Notes: a model not told the origin generated them from the sequence alone. Shown: positions 1 through 8,200, numbered from the stretch's first letter. The stretch: 51,584 nt of DNA from Chlorobium sp. (GCA_028277485.1 JANQGE010000104.1:1-51584), one strand, 5' to 3'. Translations and numbers: made by a program.

Positions 1-235
1 AGGGGAAAGTTGGCAGTCGGCGAAATAGTGACAAGTGACGAGGAACAAGTGACAAGACAAGAAGTTCGCAGTTGGCATTAGAGAAAAGATCGATTCCCGA
101 TTCCGATAGCGACGGCGGGGCGCTGGCGCGCAGTGACGAGTAACGAGAAACAAGTGACAAGTGCTTTAAACTAACTTGTCACTCGTCACTTGTTACTTTT
201 GGAAATCGGGGTCGAATTGACTCAGTAGACACCCA
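1..235. repeat. Heptamer-repeat mosaic, block 1
   Basis: Gene-free upstream region of the lycopene cyclase, made of degenerate 7-bp tandem words. TTGGCAG-type words come first, then TGACAAG/TGACGAG/TAACGAG words, then the core containing GATCGATTCCCGATTCCGAT. It closes with the right end ATCGGGGTCGAATTGACT, which recurs at about 44782-44822. Bases 139-162 and 174-197 form an imperfect inverted repeat (24-base arms, 20 of 24 matching, 11-base loop). The repeat nature is read directly; no function is known. Confidence 0.8.
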
Positions 236-254
236 TAATACATACAGGTGAATA

Positions 255-1787
255 ATGCTCGAGAAGATACAACATACCCATCCTCTTGTGCACAGATATT
301 TTTCGGGCCTGCAAGACGGTGAAGAATACCTGCGCAGGATTATTGAACTCGATCGCTATTGGGAGTATACTCGCAAGGCTGCTTCCGGCGATGCGGTTCT
401 GCCCGGCAGTGCGCTTCCTGAAGGAGTGACCGTGAGCGGCGATTATGATATTTTTTATGCCGGGGGAACTCTCGGGCTGCTTCATGCGGCTGTTATGGCG
501 GAACGGTACGGTCACAGGGTTATGCTTGTCGACAGGCATGTTTCGGGCAGTTCAACGAGGGACTGGAATATATCTCGTCAGGAGCTTGAGAAGCTTGAGG
601 AAACGGGGGTGTTTTCTTCCGAAGAGATTGATGCGGTCATAGTCCGCAGTTACAGGACCGGCTGGGTTGAGTTTTTTGTTGAAAACGGCGCTCAAAAAAG
701 GCTCTACATAGATAATGTGCTTGACTGTGCAGTCGATGCCAATCGCCTTCTTGGGATAGCCAAGCGAAAAATTCCCGCCGAAAAGGGGAGCGTTATTCTT
801 GATCGGACAACGTTCAGACGATGCTACAAGTTTCCCGGCCATGTTGTTGTAGAAGTTGAAAACCCGGAAGGAGAGATTCTTTTTTTCAGGGCAAAAGTAC
901 TTGTTGATGTCATGGGAATACTTTCCCCTGTTGCCATGCAGCTTAACGACGGGCGTCCACAGACGCATGTCTGTCCGACCGTGGGTACCATTGCCAGCGG
1001 GTTCGTTGATCTGGATTACGATGTCGGGGAAATCCTCGTGAGCATTGAGCCGGCAGATACCTCGGCAGGCGGCGGACGTCAGTTGATCTGGGAAGGGTTC
1101 CCCGCAGCGGGAAAAGAGTATGTTACCTACCTTTTTTTCTACGATGCCGTTGAATCCGATAACGACAAGACGCTCCTTGGCCTTTTTGAAACATACTTTC
1201 GAAAGCTGCCGGATTACAAAAAGCTTTCGGAGGATTTCAAGGTTCATCGCCCGGTTTTCGGAATCATTCCGGCATACTCCCACGACGGGTTCACAGCGGC
1301 AAGGAAAATCGCTGATGATAACATTGTGCTGTTCGGTGATGCGGCGACACTCGGCTCACCGCTGACTTTCTGCGGCTTCGGCTCGATGGTGCGCAACCTT
1401 CCGCATTTGACAAAGGGCCTTGACAGGGCACTGGGGATGGACAGCCTTGAGCGCGGTTCACTCGAAAAGATCAGTGCTTATGAGCCGAATGTGGCATCGA
1501 TGGCAAATCTCATGAAATACATGTGCTATGACGCCGGGACTGATACGCCCGGCTTTGTCAATGAACTGATGAACGAGGTGATGATTGTTCTTGACGGTCT
1601 TCCGCAGCGTTACCGGCAGACCATGTTCCGCGACGAGATGCGGCTGGATGATTTTGTGACCGTTCTGCTGAAAGTTGCCTGGCGGTATCCGAGAGTGCTG
1701 AAAGCAACATATGACAAACTGGGGATTGGCGGCTCTGTCTCGTTTATCAAGAACCTTGCCGGGTGGGCCATGTCCTCAACAAGGTAA
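255..1787 (+). CDS. cruA: CruA/CruB-family lycopene cyclase (FAD-dependent)
   Basis: A 510-aa flavoprotein of the CruA/CruB lycopene cyclase family, which closes beta-ionone rings on lycopene for gamma-carotene/chlorobactene or isorenieratene synthesis in green sulfur bacteria. A Rossmann-type FAD segment lies around residues 65-100 (YDIFYAGGTLGLLHAAVMAE, then VDRH). It is followed by the family-typical RDWNISRQEL and, in the C-terminal third, FGDAATLGSPLTFCGFGSMV, an FAD-contacting stretch. The ATG at 255 gives a full-length N-terminus; no strong Shine-Dalgarno is visible. It is followed 46 bp later by ligA on the same strand, an unrelated function. The choice between CruA (monocyclase) and CruB (paralogue of brown-coloured species) cannot be made from this sequence alone. 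It is short relative to the ~640-aa cyanobacterial CruA proteins. Confidence 0.78.
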   Translation: MLEKIQHTHPLVHRYFSGLQDGEEYLRRIIELDRYWEYTRKAASGDAVLPGSALPEGVTVSGDYDIFYAGGTLGLLHAAVMAERYGHRVMLVDRHVSGSSTRDWNISRQELEKLEETGVFSSEEIDAVIVRSYRTGWVEFFVENGAQKRLYIDNVLDCAVDANRLLGIAKRKIPAEKGSVILDRTTFRRCYKFPGHVVVEVENPEGEILFFRAKVLVDVMGILSPVAMQLNDGRPQTHVCPTVGTIASGFVDLDYDVGEILVSIEPADTSAGGGRQLIWEGFPAAGKEYVTYLFFYDAVESDNDKTLLGLFETYFRKLPDYKKLSEDFKVHRPVFGIIPAYSHDGFTAARKIADDNIVLFGDAATLGSPLTFCGFGSMVRNLPHLTKGLDRALGMDSLERGSLEKISAYEPNVASMANLMKYMCYDAGTDTPGFVNELMNEVMIVLDGLPQRYRQTMFRDEMRLDDFVTVLLKVAWRYPRVLKATYDKLGIGGSVSFIKNLAGWAMSSTR

Positions 1788-1833
1788 GGTCATGAATGCA
1801 TGATATCCAATGATCAATTCTGGAGCGGATGGT

Positions 1834-3867
1834 ATGCGTAAAGAGGATGCCGCAGCAGAGATCGAGCGGTTAAAAAAAGAGATCAATCGCCACAACTATC
1901 TTTATTATGTGCTCGCACAGCCCGAGATTTCGGACTACGAGTTCGACAAGAGGCTTGAAAGGCTTGTTGCGCTCGAAAAGGAGTTCCCTGAGCTGATATC
2001 TCCCGACAGTCCCAGCCAGCGTGTCGGAGGGCAGATTACCAAGGAGTTTCCAACCGTTCGTCATCCTGAACGAATGCTCAGCCTTTCCAATACCTATTCA
2101 CTTGAAGAAGTTGGTGATTTTTACAAAAGAGTGCTGAATCTTTTGCCTGAGCACTATGAAAGCCGCCCGGCATTTGTCGCCGAGCTGAAGTTTGACGGGG
2201 TTGCCGTAAGCCTTGTTTATCGCGATGGTCTTTTGGTGCGCGGTGCTACCCGGGGGGACGGATCACAGGGGGATGATATTACAGCAAACATCAAGACCCT
2301 TCGGTCCGTTCCCCTGCGTCTTGGTTCTTTTTCCGGGGAACAGCTTTTTCAGGCCGGCAGCGGGGAGATCGAAGTAAGGGGAGAGGTGTTTATGCGCAAG
2401 GATGATTTCGCAGCTCTCAATGAGATCCGGTCTGAAGATGAGCAGTTTGCCAATCCCAGAAATGCCACAGCAGGCACCCTGAAACTGCAGGACTCTGCAG
2501 AGGTTGCTCGCAGAAAGCTTTTTTTTGTGGCGTACTATATGAAAGGCGAGGCTGTCGAAGAACCGAGTCATTACAAGCGGCTGACGTTGCTCAAAAAGCT
2601 GGGTTTTTATACGGACGGAAACTTTCGTTTGTGCTATAACCTGAAAGATATGCACGGGTTCATCAGTCAATGGGGGGAAAAACGCTGGAAGCTTCCTTAC
2701 GAGATCGACGGCGTAGTTCTTAAACTCGATGACATTGTTCTCTGGAAAGAGCTTGGTGCAACCTCGAAAAGTCCCCGGTGGGCGATAGCTTATAAATACC
2801 CGGCGCAGAGGGCAAAGACAGTTGTCAAGAAAGTGGTTTTCCAGGTCGGCCGGCTTGGTACCATCACGCCGGTCGCCCAACTTGAACCGGTGAAACTCGC
2901 CGGGACGACGGTTTCCCGTTCTACCTTGCACAACCTTGATGAGATAGTGCGCCTCGATGTTCGATTGAACGATGCCGTTTTAATTGAAAAATCCGGCGAG
3001 ATTATTCCAAAGATTATCAGTGTGGTCATGGAAGAGCGTCCGGTCAGCGCTGTGCCCATAGTTGTCCCTGAGGCCTGTCCTTCATGCGGGACATCCCTGG
3101 AAAGACCGGTGAACGAGGTAAACTGTTACTGTCCCAATGAAGAAGGGTGCCCCGCACAGGTCAGGGCCCGTCTGGAGCATTTTGCTTCCCGTAATGCCAT
3201 GGACATCAGCGGACTGGGCAGGGCAATTGTTGAACAACTTGTGAGCAGCGGGCTGGTTGGCGACGCGGGCGACCTCTACAGCCTGACCCAAGATAAGCTT
3301 ACGAATCTTGAGCGGCAGGCGGAAAAGTCAGCGGCAAAGCTGCTGAAGGCGATTGAGGAAAGCAAAAAGCAGGGGTACGATCGTGTGCTGTTCGCCCTTG
3401 GTATCCGTCATGTTGGTTTTGCCACAGCCCGTGAACTTGCGGCGGCGTACCCGTCGCTTGATAAACTTCGCGAGGCTTCGGTCGAAGAGTTGTCGGAAGT
3501 TCCCGATATCGGACCGGTTATCGCTGAAAGTATCCATGAGTTTTTCAACAAACCGTCGGCAACTGCAGTGGTAGAAAAACTCAGAGAGGCCGGCGTTCGG
3601 TTTGCAGCTGAAACGCCGAAGGTGCCGGTGAATCTCAATTTTAAGGGGCTGAAAGTGATTTTTACCGGAGGCCTGGAGCGCTATACCCGTGATGAAGCTG
3701 CCGGGCTTGTGCTTGAGAGAGGCGGGAAAGTGGTTTCGTCGGTCAGTAAAAATACCGACTTGGTCGTAGCTGGAAAAGAGTCGGGCAGCAAGCTGGAGAA
3801 AGCCAGGGAACTTGGTGTAACAGTGATTTCCGAAAATGAATTTGAAGAGATGCTGCATGAGCAGTGA
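1834..3867 (+). CDS. ligA: NAD-dependent DNA ligase LigA
   Basis: Seals nicks in duplex DNA with NAD+ as cofactor, for replication and repair in the cytoplasm. It is 677 aa, normal for the family. The adenylated lysine lies in ELKFDG (K119, D121, G122), with the downstream RGDGSQGDD. The zinc finger has four Cys at roughly 415-440 (ACPSCG, then CYC/GCPAQ). Helix-hairpin-helix repeats follow, and a C-terminal BRCT domain covers about 600-677 (LKVIFTGGLERYTRDEA). I chose the ATG at 1834, with GGAG eight bases upstream, over the in-frame ATG at 1810, which would add eight residues and has no ribosome site. It is probably cotranscribed with the upstream cyclase (46-bp gap). Confidence 0.95.
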   Translation: MRKEDAAAEIERLKKEINRHNYLYYVLAQPEISDYEFDKRLERLVALEKEFPELISPDSPSQRVGGQITKEFPTVRHPERMLSLSNTYSLEEVGDFYKRVLNLLPEHYESRPAFVAELKFDGVAVSLVYRDGLLVRGATRGDGSQGDDITANIKTLRSVPLRLGSFSGEQLFQAGSGEIEVRGEVFMRKDDFAALNEIRSEDEQFANPRNATAGTLKLQDSAEVARRKLFFVAYYMKGEAVEEPSHYKRLTLLKKLGFYTDGNFRLCYNLKDMHGFISQWGEKRWKLPYEIDGVVLKLDDIVLWKELGATSKSPRWAIAYKYPAQRAKTVVKKVVFQVGRLGTITPVAQLEPVKLAGTTVSRSTLHNLDEIVRLDVRLNDAVLIEKSGEIIPKIISVVMEERPVSAVPIVVPEACPSCGTSLERPVNEVNCYCPNEEGCPAQVRARLEHFASRNAMDISGLGRAIVEQLVSSGLVGDAGDLYSLTQDKLTNLERQAEKSAAKLLKAIEESKKQGYDRVLFALGIRHVGFATARELAAAYPSLDKLREASVEELSEVPDIGPVIAESIHEFFNKPSATAVVEKLREAGVRFAAETPKVPVNLNFKGLKVIFTGGLERYTRDEAAGLVLERGGKVVSSVSKNTDLVVAGKESGSKLEKARELGVTVISENEFEEMLHEQ

Positions 3868-4135
3868 CGAGGTGACAAGTCAAAAGTCGAAATTCAAAAG
3901 AAGTCAAAAAGGGGAACGTTGGCAGTAGCCAGTAGGCAAATAGTGACGAGTGACAAGACAAGAAGTTCGCAGTTGGCATTAAAGAAAAGATCGATTTCCG
4001 ATTACCGAATCCCGATTACCGATACCGACGACGAACCCCGATTTTCTCTCTCAGCACTCATTGCTGAACTAAGAAGAAGAGCTTTCACGTAAGTGAAGCA
4101 GTAGTAGGCAGTAGGCAATTGGGGGCTGATACGCT
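3868..4135. repeat. Heptamer-repeat mosaic, block 2
   Basis: Fills the gap between the convergent ligA and menG. In order it shows TGACGAG, TCAAAAG/TCGAAAT/TTCAAAA words, TTGGCAG/TAGCCAG/TAGGCAA words and TGACGAG/TGACAAG. It then has the shared core beginning AGAAAAGATCGATT with GATTACC/GAATCCC words, and ends in CGAACCCCGATTTTC. A second short run of TAGGCAG words lies at about 4103-4120. No terminator hairpin with a T-run is evident for either flanking gene. Confidence 0.78.
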
Positions 4136-4158
4136 GCAGGAGCAGTTTATGGGTGCCC

Positions 4159-4914
4159 TTATTTTTGCGCTATATAGAGTATAGACGTTTCAAAAGTCAT
4201 TGGGAAGTACTTCGCCTTGCGGAATCCGGCTTCTCTTAATATAGCGATAAATGCCTCGTCCTGAGGAAACTCCTCAACCGAGTGCGGCAGGTAATCATAA
4301 GCAAAGCGTGATTTGCTGAAAAGCCGAGCTATTTTCGGGAGTATCTTTTTGAAATAAACAAGGAAAAGCTTTTTCAGTGCCGGGTTTCTGGGGATCATCG
4401 GTTCAATAATCAGGGTGTGCCCTCCCGGCTTGAGAACCCTGTAAAATTCCCTGAGACCTTGAAGCAGGTTCTCGAAGTTTCTTGCGCCGAATCCTGCGCT
4501 GACAATATCGAAAGATGCGCCGTGAAAGGAAAGTTTTTCCGCATATCCCTCCATGAAGGTGATGGAAGGGTACTTTTCTCTGGCAAGAGAGAGCATTTTT
4601 CCTGAAAGATCGATTCCGGTAACCTTTGAACCGGGGATTTTTGACATGGCATGGGCAAGGTCTCCTGTGCCGGTCGCCACATCCAGGACGGCCGGAGCGG
4701 AATTTGCCCCGATAAGCTGTTTGGCCTTTTTGGCGGCACGTGACCGCCAGTAGTTATCGATGCCGAGACTCAGAAGATGATTAAGAAAATCATAGGTGGG
4801 CGCAACTTCATCAAACATATTTTGTATTGACGCATGCGACTTCGATCTGAAAAGGGATTGTGCGGTTTCTTTTAACCGGCTGACCGGCTCTTCAGCTTTT
4901 TTTGCCATAAACAT
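4159..4914 (-). CDS. menG: Demethylmenaquinone methyltransferase (MenG/UbiE)
   Basis: Methylates demethylmenaquinone with S-adenosylmethionine in the last step of menaquinone synthesis, the quinone of green sulfur bacteria. The 251-aa product carries the UbiE signatures: FDEVAPTYDFLNHLLSLGID near residues 33-52, SAM motif I VLDVATGTGDLA, and AGFGARNF followed by EFYRVLKPGG. The start is at 4914 or an ATG two codons in (4908). Both lie inside the 3' end of hisI, so the two genes overlap by about 20 bases and are probably translationally coupled. Nothing unusual is seen in the protein. Confidence 0.93.
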   Translation of the reverse strand: MFMAKKAEEPVSRLKETAQSLFRSKSHASIQNMFDEVAPTYDFLNHLLSLGIDNYWRSRAAKKAKQLIGANSAPAVLDVATGTGDLAHAMSKIPGSKVTGIDLSGKMLSLAREKYPSITFMEGYAEKLSFHGASFDIVSAGFGARNFENLLQGLREFYRVLKPGGHTLIIEPMIPRNPALKKLFLVYFKKILPKIARLFSKSRFAYDYLPHSVEEFPQDEAFIAILREAGFRKAKYFPMTFETSILYIAQK

Positions 4915-5305
4915 CTTCAGGGTTAAACATCAAGGTGTCACAGATTTCCATGGAAAGGTCGTCTTGCACTTTTCGGTAAAAACAAGAGTGATAGCCCATA
5001 TGGCAGGCTCCTCCTTTCTGGGAAACTTTCAGAAGCAGTGTGTCGCCGTCACAGTCAATCAGGATATCATGAACATCCTGCATGTTGCCTGAAGATTCAC
5101 CTTTAAGCCATAGCTTTTGACGGCTGCGGCTCCAGTAGCAAGCTTTCTTGTTTTTCAGTGTCATTTCAAGGCTTTCACGGTTCATCCAGGCCATCATCAG
5201 TACTTTACCGGTTTCATGGTCCTGAACGATAGCCGGCACCACGCCGTCGGCGTCAAACCTGACGGTTTCCATGAAGCTTTTCTGAAGATCTTGATATTCG
5301 CTCAT
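4892..5305 (-). CDS. hisI: Phosphoribosyl-AMP cyclohydrolase HisI
   Basis: Opens the adenine ring of phosphoribosyl-AMP, the third step of histidine synthesis. The product is 137 aa, a stand-alone cyclohydrolase without a HisE domain. Recognised by VLMMAWMNRESLEMT, CYWSRSRQKLWLKGESSG, the metal-binding DCDGDTLLLKV and the Cys motif GGACHMGYHSCFYR. It is the promoter-proximal gene of a hisI-menG pair. hisH and hisA lie about 11 kb away on the other strand, so histidine genes are scattered rather than in one operon. Confidence 0.95.
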   Translation of the reverse strand: MSEYQDLQKSFMETVRFDADGVVPAIVQDHETGKVLMMAWMNRESLEMTLKNKKACYWSRSRQKLWLKGESSGNMQDVHDILIDCDGDTLLLKVSQKGGACHMGYHSCFYRKVQDDLSMEICDTLMFNPEDVYGKKS

Positions 5306-5359
5306 GCTGCATACAAATTAATACTATTTTCGGGAAACATACACAGGCGTCCCGAATGT

Positions 5360-5503
5360 AGGGCACCTCTATTAATTTGCTGCGCACCATGATTACTTCG
5401 TTGATCGGTGCTCGAAATCCTCATGTACTCTGTGTACACTCCGGTTTCTGCGCTCCGTTCGCCTTGTACTCAAGGCGCTCGCGACAATTTATAGAGGTGC
5501 CCT
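5360..5503. mobile_element. 144-bp TIR (MITE-like) element, copy 1
   Basis: Begins AGGGCACCTCTATTAATT and ends AATTTATAGAGGTGCCCT, that is, terminal inverted repeats of about 18 bases. The interior contains GCGCACCATGATTACTTCG, TGTACTCTGTGTACAC and a small hairpin CGCCTTGTACTCAAGGCG. It is nearly identical, in reverse orientation, to the element at 51441-51584, which has the same length. It has no coding capacity. Lies just upstream of hisI. Confidence 0.8.
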
Positions 5504-5605
5504 TTATTCCGCGATTCAATTGCATCGTTGATCGGATAGGGGAGAGTTTCTCCGCTCCGTCCGCCTTGTACTCAAGTCGCACACGATAATTTATAGAGAT
5601 GCCCT
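5504..5605. mobile_element. Second TIR element abutting copy 1
   Basis: Starts directly at the right end of copy 1 with TTATTCCGCGATTCAATTGC and ends ATTTATAGAGATGCCCT. Its interior matches the reverse complement of the element at 48651-48770 rather than that of copy 1: CGGATAGG, then TTTCTCCGCTCCGTCCGCC. The two adjacent units appear to share one terminal repeat. Non-coding. Confidence 0.65.
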
Positions 5606-5653
5606 GTGTTTCACTTGACCCTAAAGATTGATAAAATTATCGAAAAACCAAGG

Positions 5654-5693
5654 TTGACAAGGAGAAAAATCAGGAAACTCTTAACTTCCTGAT
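5654..5693 (+). promoter_or_regulatory. Candidate promoter and operator for the HlyD-family gene
   Basis: A TTGACA hexamer at 5654-5659 is followed by a perfect 8-bp inverted repeat, ATCAGGAA at 5669-5676 and TTCCTGAT at 5686-5693, with a 9-base loop. It lies about 30 bases before the adaptor start. The placement between a -35-like box and the gene fits a repressor operator. No clear -10 box is seen, and no regulator gene lies beside it. Confidence 0.4.
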
Positions 5694-5722
5694 CACAATT
5701 ATAAAGCTTGCACCTTTCATCT

Positions 5723-6805
5723 ATGCAGACACTACGGAAAATACTGCCCAAGTATACCATTGTTCTCGGTATCGTTTTTGTCATAACGTTTATCTACCTC
5801 GTTACAAGAGGGAATACCGTTTTTGTGGAGACCTTTTCGGTAAAGAAAAAGGGACTTGTACAGGCTGTTTATGCGACAGGCTATGTTGATGCCGATGGGA
5901 TGGCTGATTTGCGTAGTGAAATATCCGGGACGGTAGGTTTTATCGGCGCTCATGAGGGGGAATGGATTGAAAAAGGCCGCAGGATCCTTGTGTTTGATGA
6001 GCGCCGTTTACAGCTGGCTGTAGAGGAGGCGAAAGCTGCGTATGCGGAACAAAGGTCGGAAACAGATGATCTGCGTGTCAAGCAGACAAGAAATCGTAAC
6101 CTTTTGAAGGAAGGGGCGATTTCCCGTCAGGAACTGGATGATGCCGAAAAGAAGTACATCCAGGCAAAGGAGCTGTTACAGCAGCGGGAGCTGCAGCTGA
6201 AAAGCCGTCAGGATGATCTGAAAAAGCTGGTGGTCAGCGCTCCTATTTCAGGAGTTCTAACGTTGCAGGAAGCAAAAGCGGGTGATTATATTGTCAGCAA
6301 CACCCTTGTTGCCAGGGTTATCGATACAACCAGCTATATCATCAACGTTGAGGTTGATGAGCTTGATGTTCCCCGGTTGAAAACAGGACAGTCCGCCACC
6401 GTGGCGCTGGATGCTCTGCCGGAAAAACGTTTTTCGGCGAGAGTTTCCCGAGTGGTTCCCCAGACGGACAGGGTTACCAAAACATCAAAAGTTTACCTGG
6501 AACTTGATGAATCCGTTGAAGGTATACAGGTCGGAATGACGGCGACAGCGAATATCATATACGATATGCGCGAAGGTGCGTTACTGGTTCCGAAGAGTTC
6601 TGTTTTTGAGGAACTGCGGCAGAAGTATGTATGGAAAATCGTGAAGCGGCATCTCGAGAAACAGAAGATAATCACCGGTGCGGCCGATATAAACTACGTT
6701 GAAATTCTTGGCGGTCTCGATGAAGGCGACAGCGTTGTTCTGAAACCCGAGGAAAGGTTCAAGGAAGGCATGGAAGCGATAGTTGCGGAAGGTGCTGCAG
6801 ATTGA
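5723..6805 (+). CDS. HlyD/RND-type periplasmic adaptor (membrane fusion protein)
   Basis: A 360-aa efflux adaptor that normally links an inner-membrane pump (RND or MacB-type ABC) to an outer-membrane channel. It has one N-terminal membrane anchor (residues about 10-30, YTIVLGIVFVITFIYLV) and a first lipoyl half with ISGTVGFIGAHEGEWIEKG. A coiled-coil hairpin of about 80 residues follows (LAVEEAKAAY to LKSRQDDLKK). The second lipoyl half is VSAPISGVLTLQEAKAGDYI, and a beta-barrel domain ends the protein. The ATG at 5723 was taken; a TTG at 5708 is an alternative. No pump or TolC-like gene adjoins it, so its partner and substrate are unknown. Confidence 0.85.
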   Translation: MQTLRKILPKYTIVLGIVFVITFIYLVTRGNTVFVETFSVKKKGLVQAVYATGYVDADGMADLRSEISGTVGFIGAHEGEWIEKGRRILVFDERRLQLAVEEAKAAYAEQRSETDDLRVKQTRNRNLLKEGAISRQELDDAEKKYIQAKELLQQRELQLKSRQDDLKKLVVSAPISGVLTLQEAKAGDYIVSNTLVARVIDTTSYIINVEVDELDVPRLKTGQSATVALDALPEKRFSARVSRVVPQTDRVTKTSKVYLELDESVEGIQVGMTATANIIYDMREGALLVPKSSVFEELRQKYVWKIVKRHLEKQKIITGAADINYVEILGGLDEGDSVVLKPEERFKEGMEAIVAEGAAD

Positions 6806-7108
6806 ATTGGCAGAGGGGAATCAGTAGGCAGTCTTCAGTAGGCAGTTGGCAAAGGGAAAACCAGTTGGCAGTTTTCAGTAGGCAATGAGTGATGAGCAAG
6901 GGAAAAAGGAATCAAGGAAGAGAAAAGATCGATTACCGATTACCGATTACCGAATCCCGATTACCGATACCGACGGCGAACCCCGATTTTTGTCTTTCGG
7001 AGATCGGGGTCGGTATCGGGTTTCGGGGTCAAAATGGAGCCAATAGGCAGTCAGCAGTGGGCAGTTGGCAAAAGAGTAGGGACAAGTGACGAGGGGAGAA
7101 ATTGGCAG
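6806..7108. repeat. Heptamer-repeat mosaic, block 3
   Basis: The clearest example of the family. In strict 7-base phase it reads CAGTAGG, CAGTCTT, CAGTAGG, CAGTTGG, CAAAGGG; later it has three consecutive GATTACC words, GAATCCC and GATTACC. The core GACGGCGAACCCCGAT follows, and CGGAGATCGGGGTCGGTATC is partly its reverse complement. TAGGCAG/TCAGCAG/TGGGCAG words then run almost to the ferrochelatase start. Confidence 0.82.
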
Positions 7109-8122
7109 TTGACAAAAAAAATTGCTGTTATCATAGTTGCGCACGGAGAGGCGGAAACTGCCGGTTTTATGGATAATTTCGCCATGACCCGCTATACCCT
7201 TGCCCATGCATCCGAAGTAATGAGGATTCCAAAACCGCTTCAGTTTTTGATATCACTGGGTTCCGGCCTGAAAAACAGATCGAGGTTCAACAGGATCAAT
7301 TACGTTTCACCACATAACTCGGTTACCCGTAAGCAGGTCTCCGGTATATCCGGGAAACTTGCACGGCATCCTGAAAGGGGATCGCTTTCTTTTGAGGTTT
7401 TTCCTGCTTTTTCCGCGACCCCCCCTTTTGTAGAAGATGTTATCGGCAATACCTGTCATTATGATGCCCGGATTATGCTGTATATGTCACCGGTGGAAAA
7501 CCGTCTGGCCTGCGGCTCAATCTGCAGTTTCCTGACAAATGCTTACAAGGATGATGAGCTGGCAAACGTAAAAGTTGTCAGCCGTTTCTGGCAGGACAAG
7601 GCGCTGCTGGGAGTTTATCTTGACCACATTTTTCGGCACGCCGACTGCAATTCAAAGGTTGGTGCCGATAAACCGGTTCTCGTTCTTGCCTTTCACGGAA
7701 CCCTTGTCGCCGATACAAAAGGTTTTTCCCCATCATTTCACACCGGACAGGAAGAGACAGCGGTGTTTGCCGAGACGCTGCGGATGTCCGTCATGAACGA
7801 TGCACGAAATCCTTTTGGACATGTTGTTATCTCCTATTTGAACCATGATGTTGGCGGAAAGTGGACAATGCCGTCACTCGAGCAGGTACTTGACGAATTG
7901 AAAGCAGGCGATGCCGGCCACGTCGTCCTTTTTTCCGCGGGTTACTTTGCCGAAGGCAATGAAACCATTTTGAGGGCAAAGCAAGCACTCGAGAAGAGTG
8001 GAATTGGCACAACTACCTATATTTCCTGCCTTAACGATTCGGATGCGTTCGTAGAGGTTCTGGCTGACAGGGTTGTCGTTGCTGCACAGCAGGTGATGAA
8101 TCTGAGCCTGTCTCCGTGCTGA
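7109..8122 (+). CDS. hemH: Ferrochelatase family protein (HemH)
   Basis: Ferrochelatases insert ferrous iron into protoporphyrin IX; related chelatases act on other tetrapyrroles. The N-terminus KKIAVIIVAHGEAET matches the family opening. The central LAFHGTLVADTKGF holds the catalytic-type His, and SAGYFAEGNETI carries the conserved Glu. The longest open frame begins at 7034, but its first 25 codons are heptamer-repeat DNA. I place the start at the in-frame TTG at 7109, about 11 bases after GGGGAG, giving 337 aa, normal for HemH. Similarity is recognisable but divergent, and no other haem gene adjoins it, so the exact substrate is inferred. Confidence 0.72.
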   Translation: MTKKIAVIIVAHGEAETAGFMDNFAMTRYTLAHASEVMRIPKPLQFLISLGSGLKNRSRFNRINYVSPHNSVTRKQVSGISGKLARHPERGSLSFEVFPAFSATPPFVEDVIGNTCHYDARIMLYMSPVENRLACGSICSFLTNAYKDDELANVKVVSRFWQDKALLGVYLDHIFRHADCNSKVGADKPVLVLAFHGTLVADTKGFSPSFHTGQEETAVFAETLRMSVMNDARNPFGHVVISYLNHDVGGKWTMPSLEQVLDELKAGDAGHVVLFSAGYFAEGNETILRAKQALEKSGIGTTTYISCLNDSDAFVEVLADRVVVAAQQVMNLSLSPC

Positions 8123-8136
8123 ATGTTACTTGTCTC

Positions 8137-8200
8137 TAAACTGAGCGTTTCAACAAAAGCTAATAGTAAGTTGGCATGTTCGACAATCGCTCAATTTAAG
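8137..8200. repeat. Short inverted repeat with TGAGCG ends
   Basis: TAAACTGAGCGTTTCAAC (from 8137) and, inverted, CAATCGCTCAATTTAAG (8184-8200) face each other around about 30 bases. The same pair of ends recurs at 44241-44360. It lies in the leader of the 72-aa gene. Function unknown. Confidence 0.45.

Noticed and set aside
4147..4160. GGGTGCCCTTATTTT at the menG end as a TIR element end
   Set aside because: Only nine bases match, no partner end is nearby, and half of it is the menG stop region.
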